Below, piece by piece: positions 34,632 through 44,458 of a stretch of 64,000 nucleotides of DNA. Made by a program: the position numbers and the translations under genes. The stretch's first letter is position 1; each line of letters opens with the position of its first letter. The notes under the pieces were generated by a model. It had not been told where the DNA came from, did no database searches, and saw only the letters and a list, made by a program, of their open reading frames with translations. The DNA comes from Stenotrophomonas chelatiphaga (lineage in GTDB: Bacteria > Pseudomonadota > Gammaproteobacteria > Xanthomonadales > Xanthomonadaceae): positions 1 to 64,000 of the forward strand of contig NZ_LDJK01000009.1 of NCBI RefSeq assembly GCF_001431535.1, read 5' to 3'.

Positions 34632-35489
34632 ATGAACTACCGCCACGCCTTCCATGCCGGCAACCATGCCGATGTCCTCAAGCACATCGTGCAGCTGGCC
34701 CTGATCGACAGCTTCAAGCGCAAGGACAGCCCGTTCTTCGTGCTGGACACCCATGCCGGCCGCGGCCGCTACCTGCTGGCCAGCGAAGAGAGCCGCAAGA
34801 CCCTGGAAGCCGAGGACGGGGTCATGAAGCTGATGTCCCAGCCCAAGCTGCCCGAAGTGGTGGAGCGCTACCTCAAGGCCGTGCAGGCCGACAATCCGGT
34901 CGGGGCGATGATCACCTACCCCGGCTCGCCGCTGCTGACCGCCCAGGCGATGCGCCCGCAGGACCGCCTGGCCGCCTGTGAGCTGCAGCCCGAAGAAGCC
35001 GCCGCGCTGAAGAAGCTGTTCGCCGGTGATGCCCGGGTCGGCGTGTATGAAGGCGACGGCTACGAAAAAATACGGGCGCTGGTCCCACCGAAGGCAAACG
35101 GTGCCAAGATCGGCCGCGGCCTGGTGTTGATCGATCCGCCTTACGAGGGCCAGGACGCCGAGTACATCCGCATCCTTGCTGCCCTGAAGGAAACCTTCGA
35201 GCGCTGGCCGCAGGCCACCTGCGCGGTCTGGTTCCCGATCAAGCAGCGCCGCACCATCCTGCATTTCCTGCGCAAGGCCACCGCCCTGCCCTACAAGTCG
35301 GCGATGACCATCGAGCTGCTGGTGCGGCCGGATGAGTCGCCCCTGCGCCTCAATGGCAGCGGGATGCTGATCCTCAACGCCCCGTTCCAGTTCGACCGGG
35401 TGATCGGCCCGGCCCTGCCCGCGCTCAAGCAGCACCTGGGCGAGCCCGGCGCCAGCACCCGCCTGGACTGGTTGAAGACCGCCGAATAA
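34632..35489 (+). CDS. rlmJ: 23S rRNA (adenine-2030-N6)-methyltransferase RlmJ (285 aa)
   Basis: SAM-dependent N6-adenine methyltransferase. It shows the characteristic start MNYRHAFHAGNHADVLKH, the SAM-binding motif DTHAGRGRY, and the catalytic DPPYE motif (VLIDPPYEGQDAEY). Length fits. Cytosolic. A hairpin with arms CCGTGAAC / GTTCACGG follows the stop (about 35510-35530) and may be a weak terminator. Confidence 0.94.
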   Translation: MNYRHAFHAGNHADVLKHIVQLALIDSFKRKDSPFFVLDTHAGRGRYLLASEESRKTLEAEDGVMKLMSQPKLPEVVERYLKAVQADNPVGAMITYPGSPLLTAQAMRPQDRLAACELQPEEAAALKKLFAGDARVGVYEGDGYEKIRALVPPKANGAKIGRGLVLIDPPYEGQDAEYIRILAALKETFERWPQATCAVWFPIKQRRTILHFLRKATALPYKSAMTIELLVRPDESPLRLNGSGMLILNAPFQFDRVIGPALPALKQHLGEPGASTRLDWLKTAE

Positions 35490-35583
35490 GGCCCCCGTGG
35501 CCACTGCGTCCCGTGAACCTTCCGTTCACGGAATGCACCCATGGGGATGCCACAATCGCTGGACCACCAAGGAACTACCCGGT

Positions 35584-36129
35584 ATGGCCACTCGCAACCG
35601 CATGCCGCCCTGGCACGAGATCTTCAAGGCCCCCAGTGGCCATGAACTGCTGATCCGTCCCATCCGGCCCGAAGACGGCCCGCCGTTGCAGGCGGCCTTC
35701 AGCCTGTTCGGCCCGGAAGAGATCCGCGACCGCTTCCTGCAGGCGGTGACTGAACTGTCGCCGGAGACCACCCAGCGGCTGACCCATCCCAATCCCAAGA
35801 CCGAGATCACCCTGGTCGCCGCCGAGTCGCTGCCGGCCGGCGAAGCGGTGGTCGGTGCTGTCGCGCGTGCCTCGATCATCCAGGGCACACGCGAAGCGGA
35901 GTACGCGATCCTGATCAGCCGCTTCCTGATCGGCCAGGGCCTTGGCCGGCAGCTGATGCGCAAGCTGGTGAAGTGGGCACGCGGCAAGTACCTGGATCGC
36001 CTGTACGGCGACATCGCCGAAGAAAACGAACCGATGAAGCAGCTGGCAGACTCGCTGGGCTTCAAGCCGGTGCCGCATCCGCAGGGTACGCCCGGGCTGG
36101 TGCGCATGGTGCTGGAACTGGATAACTGA
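35584..36129 (+). CDS. GNAT-family N-acetyltransferase (181 aa)
   Basis: An acetyl-CoA-dependent acetyltransferase. The acetyl-CoA pyrophosphate loop is seen in SRFLIGQGLGRQLMRKLVKWARGK, followed by AEENEPMKQLADSLGFKPV typical of GNAT strands. The N terminus (RPIRPEDGPPLQAAFSLFGPEEIRDRF) resembles the Pat/acyl-CoA-synthetase-linked GNAT domains that act on proteins, but no partner domain is present. The start ATG at 35584 is preferred over an in-frame upstream ATG at 35497. Substrate unknown. Confidence 0.88.
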   Translation: MATRNRMPPWHEIFKAPSGHELLIRPIRPEDGPPLQAAFSLFGPEEIRDRFLQAVTELSPETTQRLTHPNPKTEITLVAAESLPAGEAVVGAVARASIIQGTREAEYAILISRFLIGQGLGRQLMRKLVKWARGKYLDRLYGDIAEENEPMKQLADSLGFKPVPHPQGTPGLVRMVLELDN

Positions 36130-36176
36130 GCGGATGCGCCGGGCGCTGCCCGGCGATGCTTGCCTGGCCGCTGCGC

Positions 36177-36202
36177 TCGCCGAGCATGGCTCGGCGCTAC
36201 CC
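36177..36202. repeat. SMAG-type REP palindrome
   Basis: CGCCGAGC/GCTCGGCG stem closed by ATG, bounded by CTAC (the complement of GTAG). It lies between the GNAT gene and mfd. Confidence 0.75.
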
Positions 36203-36280
36203 GGCGTGGTGCCGCGCCCGCCTCGCTTGACGGATCGTTGTCCGGGCCTGCACAGGCGGCTCTGGTAGAATCGTCGGCCA

Positions 36281-39200
36281 ATGTCGCGCTCTCCTTATCC
36301 CCTTCCGCCGCTGCCCCGTCCCGGCCAGCTCCGCGCCTGGTGGCGCGCTCCCAGCTCGCCCACCGCGCTGGCCTGGTACCTCGCCCGCGCGGCGCAGGCA
36401 CACGATGGCCCGGTGCTGGTCGTCGCGCCGGACAACCACGGTGCCAACCAGATCGAATCCGATCTGCGCACCCTGCTTGGCGATGATCCGTCGCTGCCGG
36501 TGGTGGCGTTCCCGGACTGGGAAACCCTGCCCTACGATCGCTTCAGTCCGCACCCGGACATCATTTCCCAACGCCTTTCCGCCCTGCATCGCCTGCCCGG
36601 CCTGAAGCGTGGGCTGGTGGTGGTGCCGGTGCAGACGCTGATGCAGCAGCTGGCGCCGAAACAGTATGTGATCGGTGGCAGTTTCGATCTGGAAGTCGGC
36701 CAGCGCCTGGACCTGGATGCAGAAAAGCGGCGACTGGAAAGCGCCGGCTACCGCAACGTGCCACAGGTGATGGACCCGGGTGATTTCGCCGTGCGCGGCG
36801 GCCTGCTGGATGTGTACCCGATGGGTGCCAGCGAACCACTGCGCGTGGAACTGCTGGACCAGGACATCGATACCATCCGCGCCTTCGATCCGGAAACCCA
36901 GCGTTCACTGGAGAAGGTACAGGCCGTGCACATGCTGCCCGGTCGCGAAGTCCCGATGGACGATGCCAGCATCTCGCGGGTGATGGACGCCCTGCGCGAA
37001 CGCTTCGATGTCGACACGCGCCGCAGTTCGCTGTACCAGGACCTGAAATCGCGGCTGGCACCGGCGGGCATCGAGTACTACCTGCCCTTGTTCTTCGACC
37101 ACACCGCCACGCTGTTCGATTACTTTTCCGCCGACGTGCTGCCGGTGATGGCTGCAGGCGTCGGCGAAGCCGCCGCGGCGTTCTGGGCGCAGACCGGCCA
37201 GCGCTACGAACAGCGCCGACACGACGTCGAACGGCCGCTGCTGCCGCCGGGGCAGCTGTACCTGTCGCCGGAACTGCTGCGCGAGCGCCTCAACGACCTG
37301 CCCCGCGTGGAAGTCTGGCCGCCCGGGCATGCGCGCATCGAACAGGCCCACGCGCTGGGAGACACCGCGTTGCCGCCACTGCCGGTGGCTGCGCGCGATG
37401 CCGCCGCAGGCCAGGCGCTGGCCACGTTCATCGAACAGTATCCCGGCCGCGTGCTGATCGCCGCCGATACCGCCGGTCGCCGTGAGGCGCTGCTGGAAGT
37501 CCTGCAGGCCGCCTCCCTGCGCCCGCCGGTGGTGGCCGACCTGCCGACATTCCTGGCCGGCAGCGAGCGCTTCGCGATCACCGTGGCGCCGCTGGAAGAC
37601 GGCTTCGCGCTGGACGATCCGCGCATCGCGGTGCTGACCGAACGCCAGTTGTTCCCCGAACGCGCAGCGCACCAGCGGCGCTCGCGCCGTGCCGGTCGCG
37701 AGCCCGAGGCGATCATCCGCGACCTCGGCGAACTGACCGAAGGCGCGCCGATCGTCCATGAAGACCATGGCGTGGGCCGTTACCGCGGCCTGATCGCGAT
37801 GGATGTCGGCGGCATGCCCGGCGAGTTCCTTGAAATCGAATACGCCAAGGGTGACCGGCTGTACGTGCCGGTGGCCCAGTTGCACCTGATCAGCCGCTAC
37901 TCCGGCGCATCGGCGGAAACCGCTCCGCTGCATTCGCTGGGTGGCGAGCAGTGGACCAAGGCCAAGCGCAAGGCCGCCGAAAAAGTCCGCGACGTGGCCG
38001 CCGAATTGCTGGAAATCCAGGCGCGCCGTCGCGCCCGCGCCGGGCTGGCGCTGGACGTGGACCGGGCGATGTACGAACCGTTCGCCGCCGGTTTCCCGTT
38101 CGAGGAAACCCAGGACCAGCTGGCCGCGATCGATGCGACCCTGCGCGACCTTGCCAGCAGCCAGCCGATGGACCGCGTGGTCTGTGGTGACGTCGGCTTC
38201 GGCAAGACCGAAGTGGCCGTCCGCGCGGCGTTCGCTGCGGCCAGTGCCGGCAAGCAGGTCGCCGTGCTGGTGCCGACCACGCTGCTGGCCGAACAGCATT
38301 ACCGCAACTTCCGCGACCGCTTCGCCGATTACCCGATGAAGGTGGAAGTGCTGTCGCGCTTCAAGTCCACCAAGGAGATCAAGGCCGAGCTGGAGAAGGT
38401 CGCCGATGGCACCATCGACGTCATCATCGGCACCCACCGGCTGCTGCAGCCGGACGTGAAATTCAAGGACCTCGGCCTGGTCGTGGTCGATGAGGAGCAG
38501 CGTTTCGGCGTGCGCCAGAAAGAGGCGCTGAAGGCGATGCGTGCCAACGTGCACCTGCTGACCCTGACCGCGACGCCGATTCCGCGCACGCTCAACATGG
38601 CCATGGCCGGGCTGCGCGACCTGTCGATCATCGCCACGCCGCCGCCGAACCGACTGGCGGTGCAGACCTTCATCAGCCAGTGGGACGATGCCCTGCTGCG
38701 CGAAGCCTTCCAGCGCGAACTGGCCCGCGGCGGCCAGCTCTACTTCCTGCACAACGACGTGGAAAGCATCGGCCGCATGCAGCGCGAGCTGTCCGAGCTG
38801 GTCCCCGAAGCCCGCATCGGCATCGCCCACGGACAGATGCCCGAGCGCGAGCTGGAACGGGTGATGCTGGAGTTCCAGAAGCAGCGCTTCAACGTGCTGC
38901 TGTCGACCACGATCATCGAATCGGGCATCGACATCCCCAACGCCAACACCATCATCATCAACCGCGCCGACCGTTTCGGCCTGGCCCAGCTGCACCAGCT
39001 GCGTGGACGCGTGGGACGTTCGCACCATCGTGCCTACGCCTATCTGGTGGTACCGGACCGCCGCTCGATCACCCCGGATGCGGAGAAGCGCCTGGAAGCC
39101 ATCGCCTCGATGGATGAACTGGGCGCGGGCTTCACCCTGGCCACCCACGACCTGGAAATCCGCGGCGCCGGCGAACTGCTGGGCGAAGACCAGAGCGGGC

Positions 39201-39745
39201 AGATGGCCGAAGTGGGCTTCAGCCTGTACACCGAACTGCTGGAGCGTGCCGTGCGCAGCATCCGGCTGGGCAAGCTGCCCGACCTGGATGCCGGCGAGGA
39301 AGCCCGCGGGGCCGAAGTGGAGCTGCACGTGCCCTCGCTGATCCCCAACGACTACCTGCCCGACGTGCACACCCGCCTGACGCTGTACAAGCGCATTTCC
39401 AGCGCGCGCGACAGTGCGTCCCTGCGCGAGCTGCAGGTGGAGATGATCGACCGCTTCGGCCTGCTGCCGGACGCGGCCAAGCATCTGTTCGCGATCGCCG
39501 AACTGAAGCTGCAGGCCAACGAGCTGGGCATCCGCAAGGTCGACCTCGGCGAGGCCGGTGGCCGCATCGTGTTCGAGGCCAAGCCGAACATCGATCCGAT
39601 GTCGGTGATCCAGCTGATCCAGAAGCAGTCGAACCTGTACAGCATGGACGGCCCGGACAAGCTGCGCATCAAGCACCCGCTGCCGCTGCCTGAGGACCGT
39701 TTCAATGCGGCGCGTGCGCTGCTGACGACGCTGGCGCCGGGCTGA
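36281..39745 (+). CDS. mfd: Transcription-repair coupling factor Mfd (1154 aa)
   Basis: Large ATP-dependent translocase that removes stalled RNA polymerase and recruits UvrA. The N-terminal UvrB-homology region is followed by the RNA-polymerase-interacting domain (VHEDHGVGRYRGL...GEFLEIEYAKGDRLYVPVAQLHLISRY). The RecG-like motor has Walker A GDVGFGKTEVA, the DEEQRFG box, TATPIPRTL, and the QLRGRVGRSHHRAYAYL motif VI region. The C-terminal TRCF domain is present. Length is normal. A -10-like TAGAAT lies ten bases before the ATG, hinting at a very short leader. Confidence 0.97.
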   Translation: MSRSPYPLPPLPRPGQLRAWWRAPSSPTALAWYLARAAQAHDGPVLVVAPDNHGANQIESDLRTLLGDDPSLPVVAFPDWETLPYDRFSPHPDIISQRLSALHRLPGLKRGLVVVPVQTLMQQLAPKQYVIGGSFDLEVGQRLDLDAEKRRLESAGYRNVPQVMDPGDFAVRGGLLDVYPMGASEPLRVELLDQDIDTIRAFDPETQRSLEKVQAVHMLPGREVPMDDASISRVMDALRERFDVDTRRSSLYQDLKSRLAPAGIEYYLPLFFDHTATLFDYFSADVLPVMAAGVGEAAAAFWAQTGQRYEQRRHDVERPLLPPGQLYLSPELLRERLNDLPRVEVWPPGHARIEQAHALGDTALPPLPVAARDAAAGQALATFIEQYPGRVLIAADTAGRREALLEVLQAASLRPPVVADLPTFLAGSERFAITVAPLEDGFALDDPRIAVLTERQLFPERAAHQRRSRRAGREPEAIIRDLGELTEGAPIVHEDHGVGRYRGLIAMDVGGMPGEFLEIEYAKGDRLYVPVAQLHLISRYSGASAETAPLHSLGGEQWTKAKRKAAEKVRDVAAELLEIQARRRARAGLALDVDRAMYEPFAAGFPFEETQDQLAAIDATLRDLASSQPMDRVVCGDVGFGKTEVAVRAAFAAASAGKQVAVLVPTTLLAEQHYRNFRDRFADYPMKVEVLSRFKSTKEIKAELEKVADGTIDVIIGTHRLLQPDVKFKDLGLVVVDEEQRFGVRQKEALKAMRANVHLLTLTATPIPRTLNMAMAGLRDLSIIATPPPNRLAVQTFISQWDDALLREAFQRELARGGQLYFLHNDVESIGRMQRELSELVPEARIGIAHGQMPERELERVMLEFQKQRFNVLLSTTIIESGIDIPNANTIIINRADRFGLAQLHQLRGRVGRSHHRAYAYLVVPDRRSITPDAEKRLEAIASMDELGAGFTLATHDLEIRGAGELLGEDQSGQMAEVGFSLYTELLERAVRSIRLGKLPDLDAGEEARGAEVELHVPSLIPNDYLPDVHTRLTLYKRISSARDSASLRELQVEMIDRFGLLPDAAKHLFAIAELKLQANELGIRKVDLGEAGGRIVFEAKPNIDPMSVIQLIQKQSNLYSMDGPDKLRIKHPLPLPEDRFNAARALLTTLAPG

Positions 39746-39754
39746 CCGCTGCGC

Positions 39755-39873
39755 TCGCCGACCCTGGGTCGGCGCTACCACGGGCCTCCTGCTCTCGGTA
39801 GCGCCGAGCCATGCTCGGCGGGCTCCCTGGCCGCACGCACGGCTGCGCTCGCCGACCATGGGTCGGCGCTACC
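39755..39873. repeat. Cluster of three SMAG-type REP palindromes
   Basis: Copies at about 39755-39779, 39797-39822 and 39848-39873. The first and third read ...CGGCGCTACC and the middle one starts GGTAGCGCCG, so orientation alternates. They lie downstream of mfd, before a shared terminator. Confidence 0.82.
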
Positions 39874-39878
39874 GGGGC

Positions 39879-39909
39879 AAAAAAAAACCCGGCTGGCGCC
39901 GGGTTTTTC
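39879..39909. terminator. Bidirectional Rho-independent terminator
   Basis: Stem AACCCGGC (39886-39893) / GCCGGGTT (39898-39905) with a 4-nt loop, an A-run on the left and a T-run on the right. It separates the convergent mfd and M13 peptidase genes. Confidence 0.87.
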
Positions 39910-39931
39910 AGTACTCACCAGCTGCGGGCGA

Positions 39932-42028
39932 TCACCAGATCACGACGCGCTTGTCGTCGGCACGCACCATCGGCTGGCCGGCCTTGCACTCGAACGCCGC
40001 CGCGAAGGACGGCATGTTCGACGGCGCGCCGTTGGCACGGAAGTTCGCCGGGGCATGCGGGTCGGTGTTCAGGCGCACGCGCAGTTCACCATCGGTGAAG
40101 TTGCGGCGCCACACGGTGGCCCAGTTCATGAAGAAGCGCTGGTCCTGCGTGTAGCCATCCACCGGCACGTTCTTCGACGGTTCTTCCTTCAGCGCCATCT
40201 GCAGCGCGTCGTAGGCCACGGTCAGCCCACCCAGGTCGCCGATGTTCTCGCCCAACGTCAGCTTGCCCTTCACGTTGACGCCCGGCACTGCCTCGTAGCC
40301 ATCGAACTGCGCCACCAGCTGGTCGGTGCGCTGGGTGAAGGCACTGCGGTCCGCGTCGGTCCACCAGTTGTCGAAGTTGCCGTTGGCGGCGAACTGGCTG
40401 CCCGAGTCGTCGTAGCCGTGCATCATCTCGTGGCCGATCACCGCACCGATGCCGCCGTAGTTCAGCGCCGGATCGGCCTTGGCGTCGAAGAACGGCGCCT
40501 GCAGGATCGCCGCCGGGAACACGATCTCGTTCTTGGTGGCGTTGTAGTACGCGTTGACGGTCTGCGGGGTCATGCCCCACTCGGTCTTGTCCACCGGCTT
40601 GCCGATCTTGTCCAGCATGTAGCGGTAGTTGTACGCACGCGCGGCCTGCATGTTGCCCAGGAAGCTGTCGCCATTGGTCTGCAGGCCCGACCAGTCACGC
40701 CACTTGTCCGGGTAGCCGATCTTCGGGGTGAAGCTGGCCCACTTCTCCAGCGCTTTCTTGCGGGTGTCTTCGCCCATCCACTCCAGCTTCTCCAGGCGGG
40801 CCTTGAGCGCTTCGGACAGGTTCTCCACCAGGTGCTGCATCTGCTCCTTGCTTTCAGCCGGGAACACCGCGTCCACGTACAGCTGTCCGAGCGCTTCACC
40901 CATGCCGTTGTTGACCGAATCCAGCACACGCTTCCAGCGCGGCTGCATCTCCTGCTGGCCGCGCAGGGTCTTGCCATAGAAATCGAAGTTGGCCTTCTCC
41001 ACGTTGCTGCTCAGGTACGGCGCGGCATCGTCGATGGTGTGGAAGCGCAGGTAGGCCTGCCAGGTGGCGGCCGGGACATCGGCCAGCATCTTGTCCACTT
41101 CGGTGAAGAACTGCGGCTGGGCCAGCGAGAACTTCTGCGCGGCCGGCACCTTCAGCGTGTCGAACAGCGCGGTCCAGCTGAAGTTCGGCGTCAGCTTGTC
41201 CGCATCTGCCGCGCTGACCGGGTTGTAGCGCTTGGACGGATCACGCATTTCGATCCGCGAAAGCGAGGCGTTGGCCAGGCGGGTTTCGAAGGCCAGCACA
41301 GCCTTGGCCTGGTCGGCCGCCTGCGCAGCGTCCACACCGGACAGGGTCAACACCTGGGCAATGTAAGCGACGTAGGCATCGCGGATCTTGGCCTGCGATG
41401 CATCGAAGTAGTAGCCCTTTTCCGGCAGGCCCAGGCCACCCTGGCCGACGTAGGCGATGACGTTGGCCGAATCCTTGTAGTCGGCGTTGGCAAACAGCGA
41501 GAACAGCACGCCCTGGCCCTGCGCCTGGCTGTCGCGCAGGTACTGGGTGATGGCGGCGGTGTCGGCCAGCGCGGCGATCTTGTCCAGCTGCGGCTGCAGC
41601 GGCGCCAGCCCGGCGGCATCGATCTTCGCTTCGTCGCTGCCGGTCTTCCAGATGTCACCGATCTTGGCTTCCACGCTGCCGGCCTTGGCCTCGCTGGCAG
41701 CGGCCTGCTGAACCAGTGCGTGCTGCACTTCCAGCGAACGCTCGCGCAGGATCTCGAAGCTGCCCCAGGTGGTCTGGTCGCCCGGCACCGGGTTGGCCTT
41801 CAACCACTTGCTGTTGACGAAGCCATTGAGGTCGGTACAGGCCGAGATGGCGGTATCCAGGTCGGCGCTGTTGAGCGAAATCAGCGGCGTCTTGATCAGC
41901 GACGGGTCGAAGGCCGGCTTGGCGGCATCGGCGCTGGCCGCCGGCGCGGTTTCAGTCTTGCCGCAGGCCGCCAGCGAGGCGGCGATGGCAACGGTCAGGC
42001 CCAACGGGGCCAGGGTGCGCAAGTTCAT
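39932..42028 (-). CDS. M13 (neprilysin-like) metallopeptidase lipoprotein (698 aa)
   Basis: Zinc endopeptidase with a lipoprotein signal (LTVAIAASLAAC, start at 42028). The zinc site is GHEMMHGYDD with the third ligand Glu in GENIGDLGGL, and the family's C-terminal aromatic tail is present (VVIW). The NAYYN motif (VNAYYNATKNEIVFPAAILQ) positions substrate. It is probably anchored in the periplasm or outer membrane and cleaves short peptides. Complete. Confidence 0.92.
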   Translation of the reverse strand: MNLRTLAPLGLTVAIAASLAACGKTETAPAASADAAKPAFDPSLIKTPLISLNSADLDTAISACTDLNGFVNSKWLKANPVPGDQTTWGSFEILRERSLEVQHALVQQAAASEAKAGSVEAKIGDIWKTGSDEAKIDAAGLAPLQPQLDKIAALADTAAITQYLRDSQAQGQGVLFSLFANADYKDSANVIAYVGQGGLGLPEKGYYFDASQAKIRDAYVAYIAQVLTLSGVDAAQAADQAKAVLAFETRLANASLSRIEMRDPSKRYNPVSAADADKLTPNFSWTALFDTLKVPAAQKFSLAQPQFFTEVDKMLADVPAATWQAYLRFHTIDDAAPYLSSNVEKANFDFYGKTLRGQQEMQPRWKRVLDSVNNGMGEALGQLYVDAVFPAESKEQMQHLVENLSEALKARLEKLEWMGEDTRKKALEKWASFTPKIGYPDKWRDWSGLQTNGDSFLGNMQAARAYNYRYMLDKIGKPVDKTEWGMTPQTVNAYYNATKNEIVFPAAILQAPFFDAKADPALNYGGIGAVIGHEMMHGYDDSGSQFAANGNFDNWWTDADRSAFTQRTDQLVAQFDGYEAVPGVNVKGKLTLGENIGDLGGLTVAYDALQMALKEEPSKNVPVDGYTQDQRFFMNWATVWRRNFTDGELRVRLNTDPHAPANFRANGAPSNMPSFAAAFECKAGQPMVRADDKRVVIW

Positions 42029-42166
42029 GGGACTCTCCGACAGGTAATCCCCGAGCGTAGCCCGGACGCAGGGCGCAGGGGACCGCCAAAGGTCACGCCG
42101 CGCGCGCGATCCCCACACGTGTGACACTGCGGGTGTCCCTCCCGATCAACTGGCCAGCGTGTTCAT

Positions 42167-42640
42167 ATGACAACAGCGGATAGACCCCAGGACCGCCGCG
42201 TGATCGACGATATCCGCGACCACGGCTGGCATTGCCTGCACGTGCTGCCCGGACCGGATGGCGAGGCTGGCTTCTCCTACTCGATCGGCTTCCAGGCGAC
42301 CTACAACGCGCCGGAAGTGATGGTGTTCGGCCTGCAGCGGTCCAAGGCCCAGGCGCTGCTCAGTGAATGCGCGCAGTTGCTGGCCGGCGGCCACCAGATC
42401 CATACCGACGTGGAGGATGCCGATGTGCTCGATGGCGGCTACAAGGTGATCTTCCGACCGGTGCGTACGGACTGCCATGACGATTACCTGGGCACGGCGG
42501 TGCGCCATTACGGCGAACAGCCCCTGCATGCCGTGGTGATGTTCCTGCCGGACAAAGCACACCGCTTCGCCTGGCACCCCGGTTACGACGATGCGCCGTC
42601 CGATGAAGCGCTGGCCATCGTGCTGACCAGCGCCCCGTAG
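42167..42640 (+). CDS. DUF4262 protein (157 aa)
   Basis: A cytosolic protein of unknown function, DUF4262. The recognisable features are DIRDHGWHCLHVLPGPDGEAGFSYSIGF at the N terminus and DYLGTAVRHYG... FLPDKAHRFAWHPGY near the end. The family is scattered in soil and plant-associated bacteria with no settled role. The TAG stop is also the TAG of a GTAG-headed palindrome (42637-42660). It is convergent with gpmA. Confidence 0.8.
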   Translation: MTTADRPQDRRVIDDIRDHGWHCLHVLPGPDGEAGFSYSIGFQATYNAPEVMVFGLQRSKAQALLSECAQLLAGGHQIHTDVEDADVLDGGYKVIFRPVRTDCHDDYLGTAVRHYGEQPLHAVVMFLPDKAHRFAWHPGYDDAPSDEALAIVLTSAP

Positions 42641-42670
42641 CACCGACCCTCGTCGGCAGCCGCTTCGGCG

Positions 42671-43420
42671 TTACTTCGCCTTGCCCTGGTTGGCCACCGC
42701 TTCGGCAGCCTTGCGCGCCGCTTCCGGGTCGCCCAGGTAGCGGAACGACTGCACGGTCAGGTCATCGTTGAGCTCGAACAGCAACGGGATGCCGGTCGGG
42801 ATGTTCAGTTCGAGGATCTGCTCGCGCGATACGTTGTTGAGGTACTTGTACAGCGCGCGCAGCGAATTGCCATGCGCGGTGACCAGCACGGTCTTGCCAT
42901 CCTTCAACTGCGGGGCGATCGAATCGAACCAGTACGGCAGCACGCGGTCCAGCGTGGTAGCCAGTGATTCGGTACCCGGCAGCGCGTTGCGGTCCAGCGT
43001 GGCATAGCGACGGTCGTGGATCGGGTGGCCCGGATCCTCGATGTCCATCGCCGGCGGCGGGATGTCGTAGGAACGGCGCCAGATCTTGACCTGGTCCTCG
43101 CCGTGCTTGGCCGCGGTTTCCGCCTTGTCCAGGCCCTGCAGGCCGCCGTAATGGCGTTCGTTCAAGCGCCAGCTCTTGCTGACCGGCAGCCAGTCCTGGT
43201 CCATTTCGGCCAGCGCACCCTGCAGGGTGTGGATGGCGCGCTTGAGCACCGAGGTGTGCGCCACATCGAACTGCAGGCCTTCTTCGCGCATCAGGCGACC
43301 GGCGGCAGCCGCTTCCTGGCGCCCCTTGTCGGTGAGCTCCACGTCGACCCAACCGGTGAAGCGGTTGTCCAGGTTCCACTGGCTCTGGCCGTGGCGCAAC
43401 AGTACGAGTTTACGAGTCAC
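42671..43420 (-). CDS. gpmA: 2,3-bisphosphoglycerate-dependent phosphoglycerate mutase (249 aa)
   Basis: Glycolytic enzyme interconverting 3- and 2-phosphoglycerate. The phospho-His motif [18 protein letters not shown] is at the N terminus and the second His in [10 protein letters not shown]. Length matches GpmA. The start is GTG at 43420 with a GGAGA site; the ATG further upstream would add 12 unrelated residues. Confidence 0.95.
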   Translation of the reverse strand: MTRKLVLLRHGQSQWNLDNRFTGWVDVELTDKGRQEAAAAGRLMREEGLQFDVAHTSVLKRAIHTLQGALAEMDQDWLPVSKSWRLNERHYGGLQGLDKAETAAKHGEDQVKIWRRSYDIPPPAMDIEDPGHPIHDRRYATLDRNALPGTESLATTLDRVLPYWFDSIAPQLKDGKTVLVTAHGNSLRALYKYLNNVSREQILELNIPTGIPLLFELNDDLTVQSFRYLGDPEAARKAAEAVANQGKAK

Positions 43421-43486
43421 TGCAGGGTCTCCAACATCGGGAAGGCAGGCGGTCATTGTAGCGGCGAAGGAACGCCGGATGCCGGC

Positions 43487-44458
43487 TCAGTGGTGGACGT
43501 GGCCGTGGTGGCCGTGCCGGTCCCGTTCGTGGCCGTGCCGGTCGTGGTCGTGTGCCGCCGGCGCCGGCCCCACCGCACAGGCATCGCCACAATGCTCTGC
43601 CTCCAGTTGCAGGGTCACATGGTCGATGTCGTGGCGCTCATGCAGGGCATCGGCCAGCGCGCGCCGCACCTGGTCCGCGTCGGCCCCGTCGCGCAGCACC
43701 ACGTGGGCGCTCAGCGCCGGCGTGCTGGAGGCCAGCGCCCACACGTGCAGGTCATGCACGTCCACCACCGCCGCGTGGCTGCACAGGCTGCTGCGCACGT
43801 CGGCCAGCACGATGCCTTTCGGCACGCCCTCCAGCAGCACGTTGATCGCCTCGCGCATCAGCACCCAGGTGCGCGGCAGCACCCACAGGCCGATCAGCAC
43901 GGCCAGGATCGGATCGATCACCTTCCAGCCGGTCCAGCGGATCAGCAGCGCACCGATGATCACCGCCACTGATCCCAGCATGTCCGCCCAGACCTCCAGG
44001 TAGGCACCTTTCACGTTGAGGCTTTCGCCGCTGCCAGCCTTCAGCAGGCGCATCGATACCAGGTTCACCGCCAGCCCCACCGCGGCGATCACCAGCATGC
44101 CGGTGGACGCGATCTCCTGCGGCTGGCGGAACCGGGCGACGGCCTCCCACAGGATGTAGCCGGCCACCACGAACAGCATGCCGCCGTTGAACATCGCGCC
44201 GAGTGCTTCCAGCCGTGCGTAGCCGTAGGTGCGGCGCGCATCCGGCGGACGCCGGCTCAGCCGCACCGCGACCAGCGCGATCATCAGCGCCAAGGTGTCG
44301 GTGGCCATGTGCGCGGCATCGGACAGCAGCGCCAGGCTGTTGGTGACGAACGCGCCGACGATTTCCACCAGCAGGAACGCGGCGGTCAGCCCCAGCGCCC
44401 ACCACAGCGGCTTTTCGTGGCGGATTTCTGCGGGAAGATGGTTGTGGTCGTGGCCCAT
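43487..44458 (-). CDS. CDF cation efflux transporter, CzcD/DmeF-like (323 aa)
   Basis: Six-helix metal/proton antiporter of the inner membrane. The transport site in helix 2 is HMATD (H-x3-D). The helix 5 site reads EVWAD, with Glu where many zinc CDF proteins have His. Both termini are His-rich (MGHDHNH at the start, HDHDRHGHERDRHGHHGHVHH at the end), with a cytoplasmic ferredoxin-like domain. Zinc, cobalt or nickel are possible; specificity is not certain. A GTTATAAC palindrome lies about 60 bases upstream (44520-44527). It is divergent from the iron-uptake operon. Confidence 0.88.
   Translation of the reverse strand: MGHDHNHLPAEIRHEKPLWWALGLTAAFLLVEIVGAFVTNSLALLSDAAHMATDTLALMIALVAVRLSRRPPDARRTYGYARLEALGAMFNGGMLFVVAGYILWEAVARFRQPQEIASTGMLVIAAVGLAVNLVSMRLLKAGSGESLNVKGAYLEVWADMLGSVAVIIGALLIRWTGWKVIDPILAVLIGLWVLPRTWVLMREAINVLLEGVPKGIVLADVRSSLCSHAAVVDVHDLHVWALASSTPALSAHVVLRDGADADQVRRALADALHERHDIDHVTLQLEAEHCGDACAVGPAPAAHDHDRHGHERDRHGHHGHVHH

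Noticed and set aside
36905-39859. Minus-strand frame of 984 codons opposite mfd
   Set aside because: Antisense shadow of mfd with no recognisable domain; composition is that of a reverse-strand frame.
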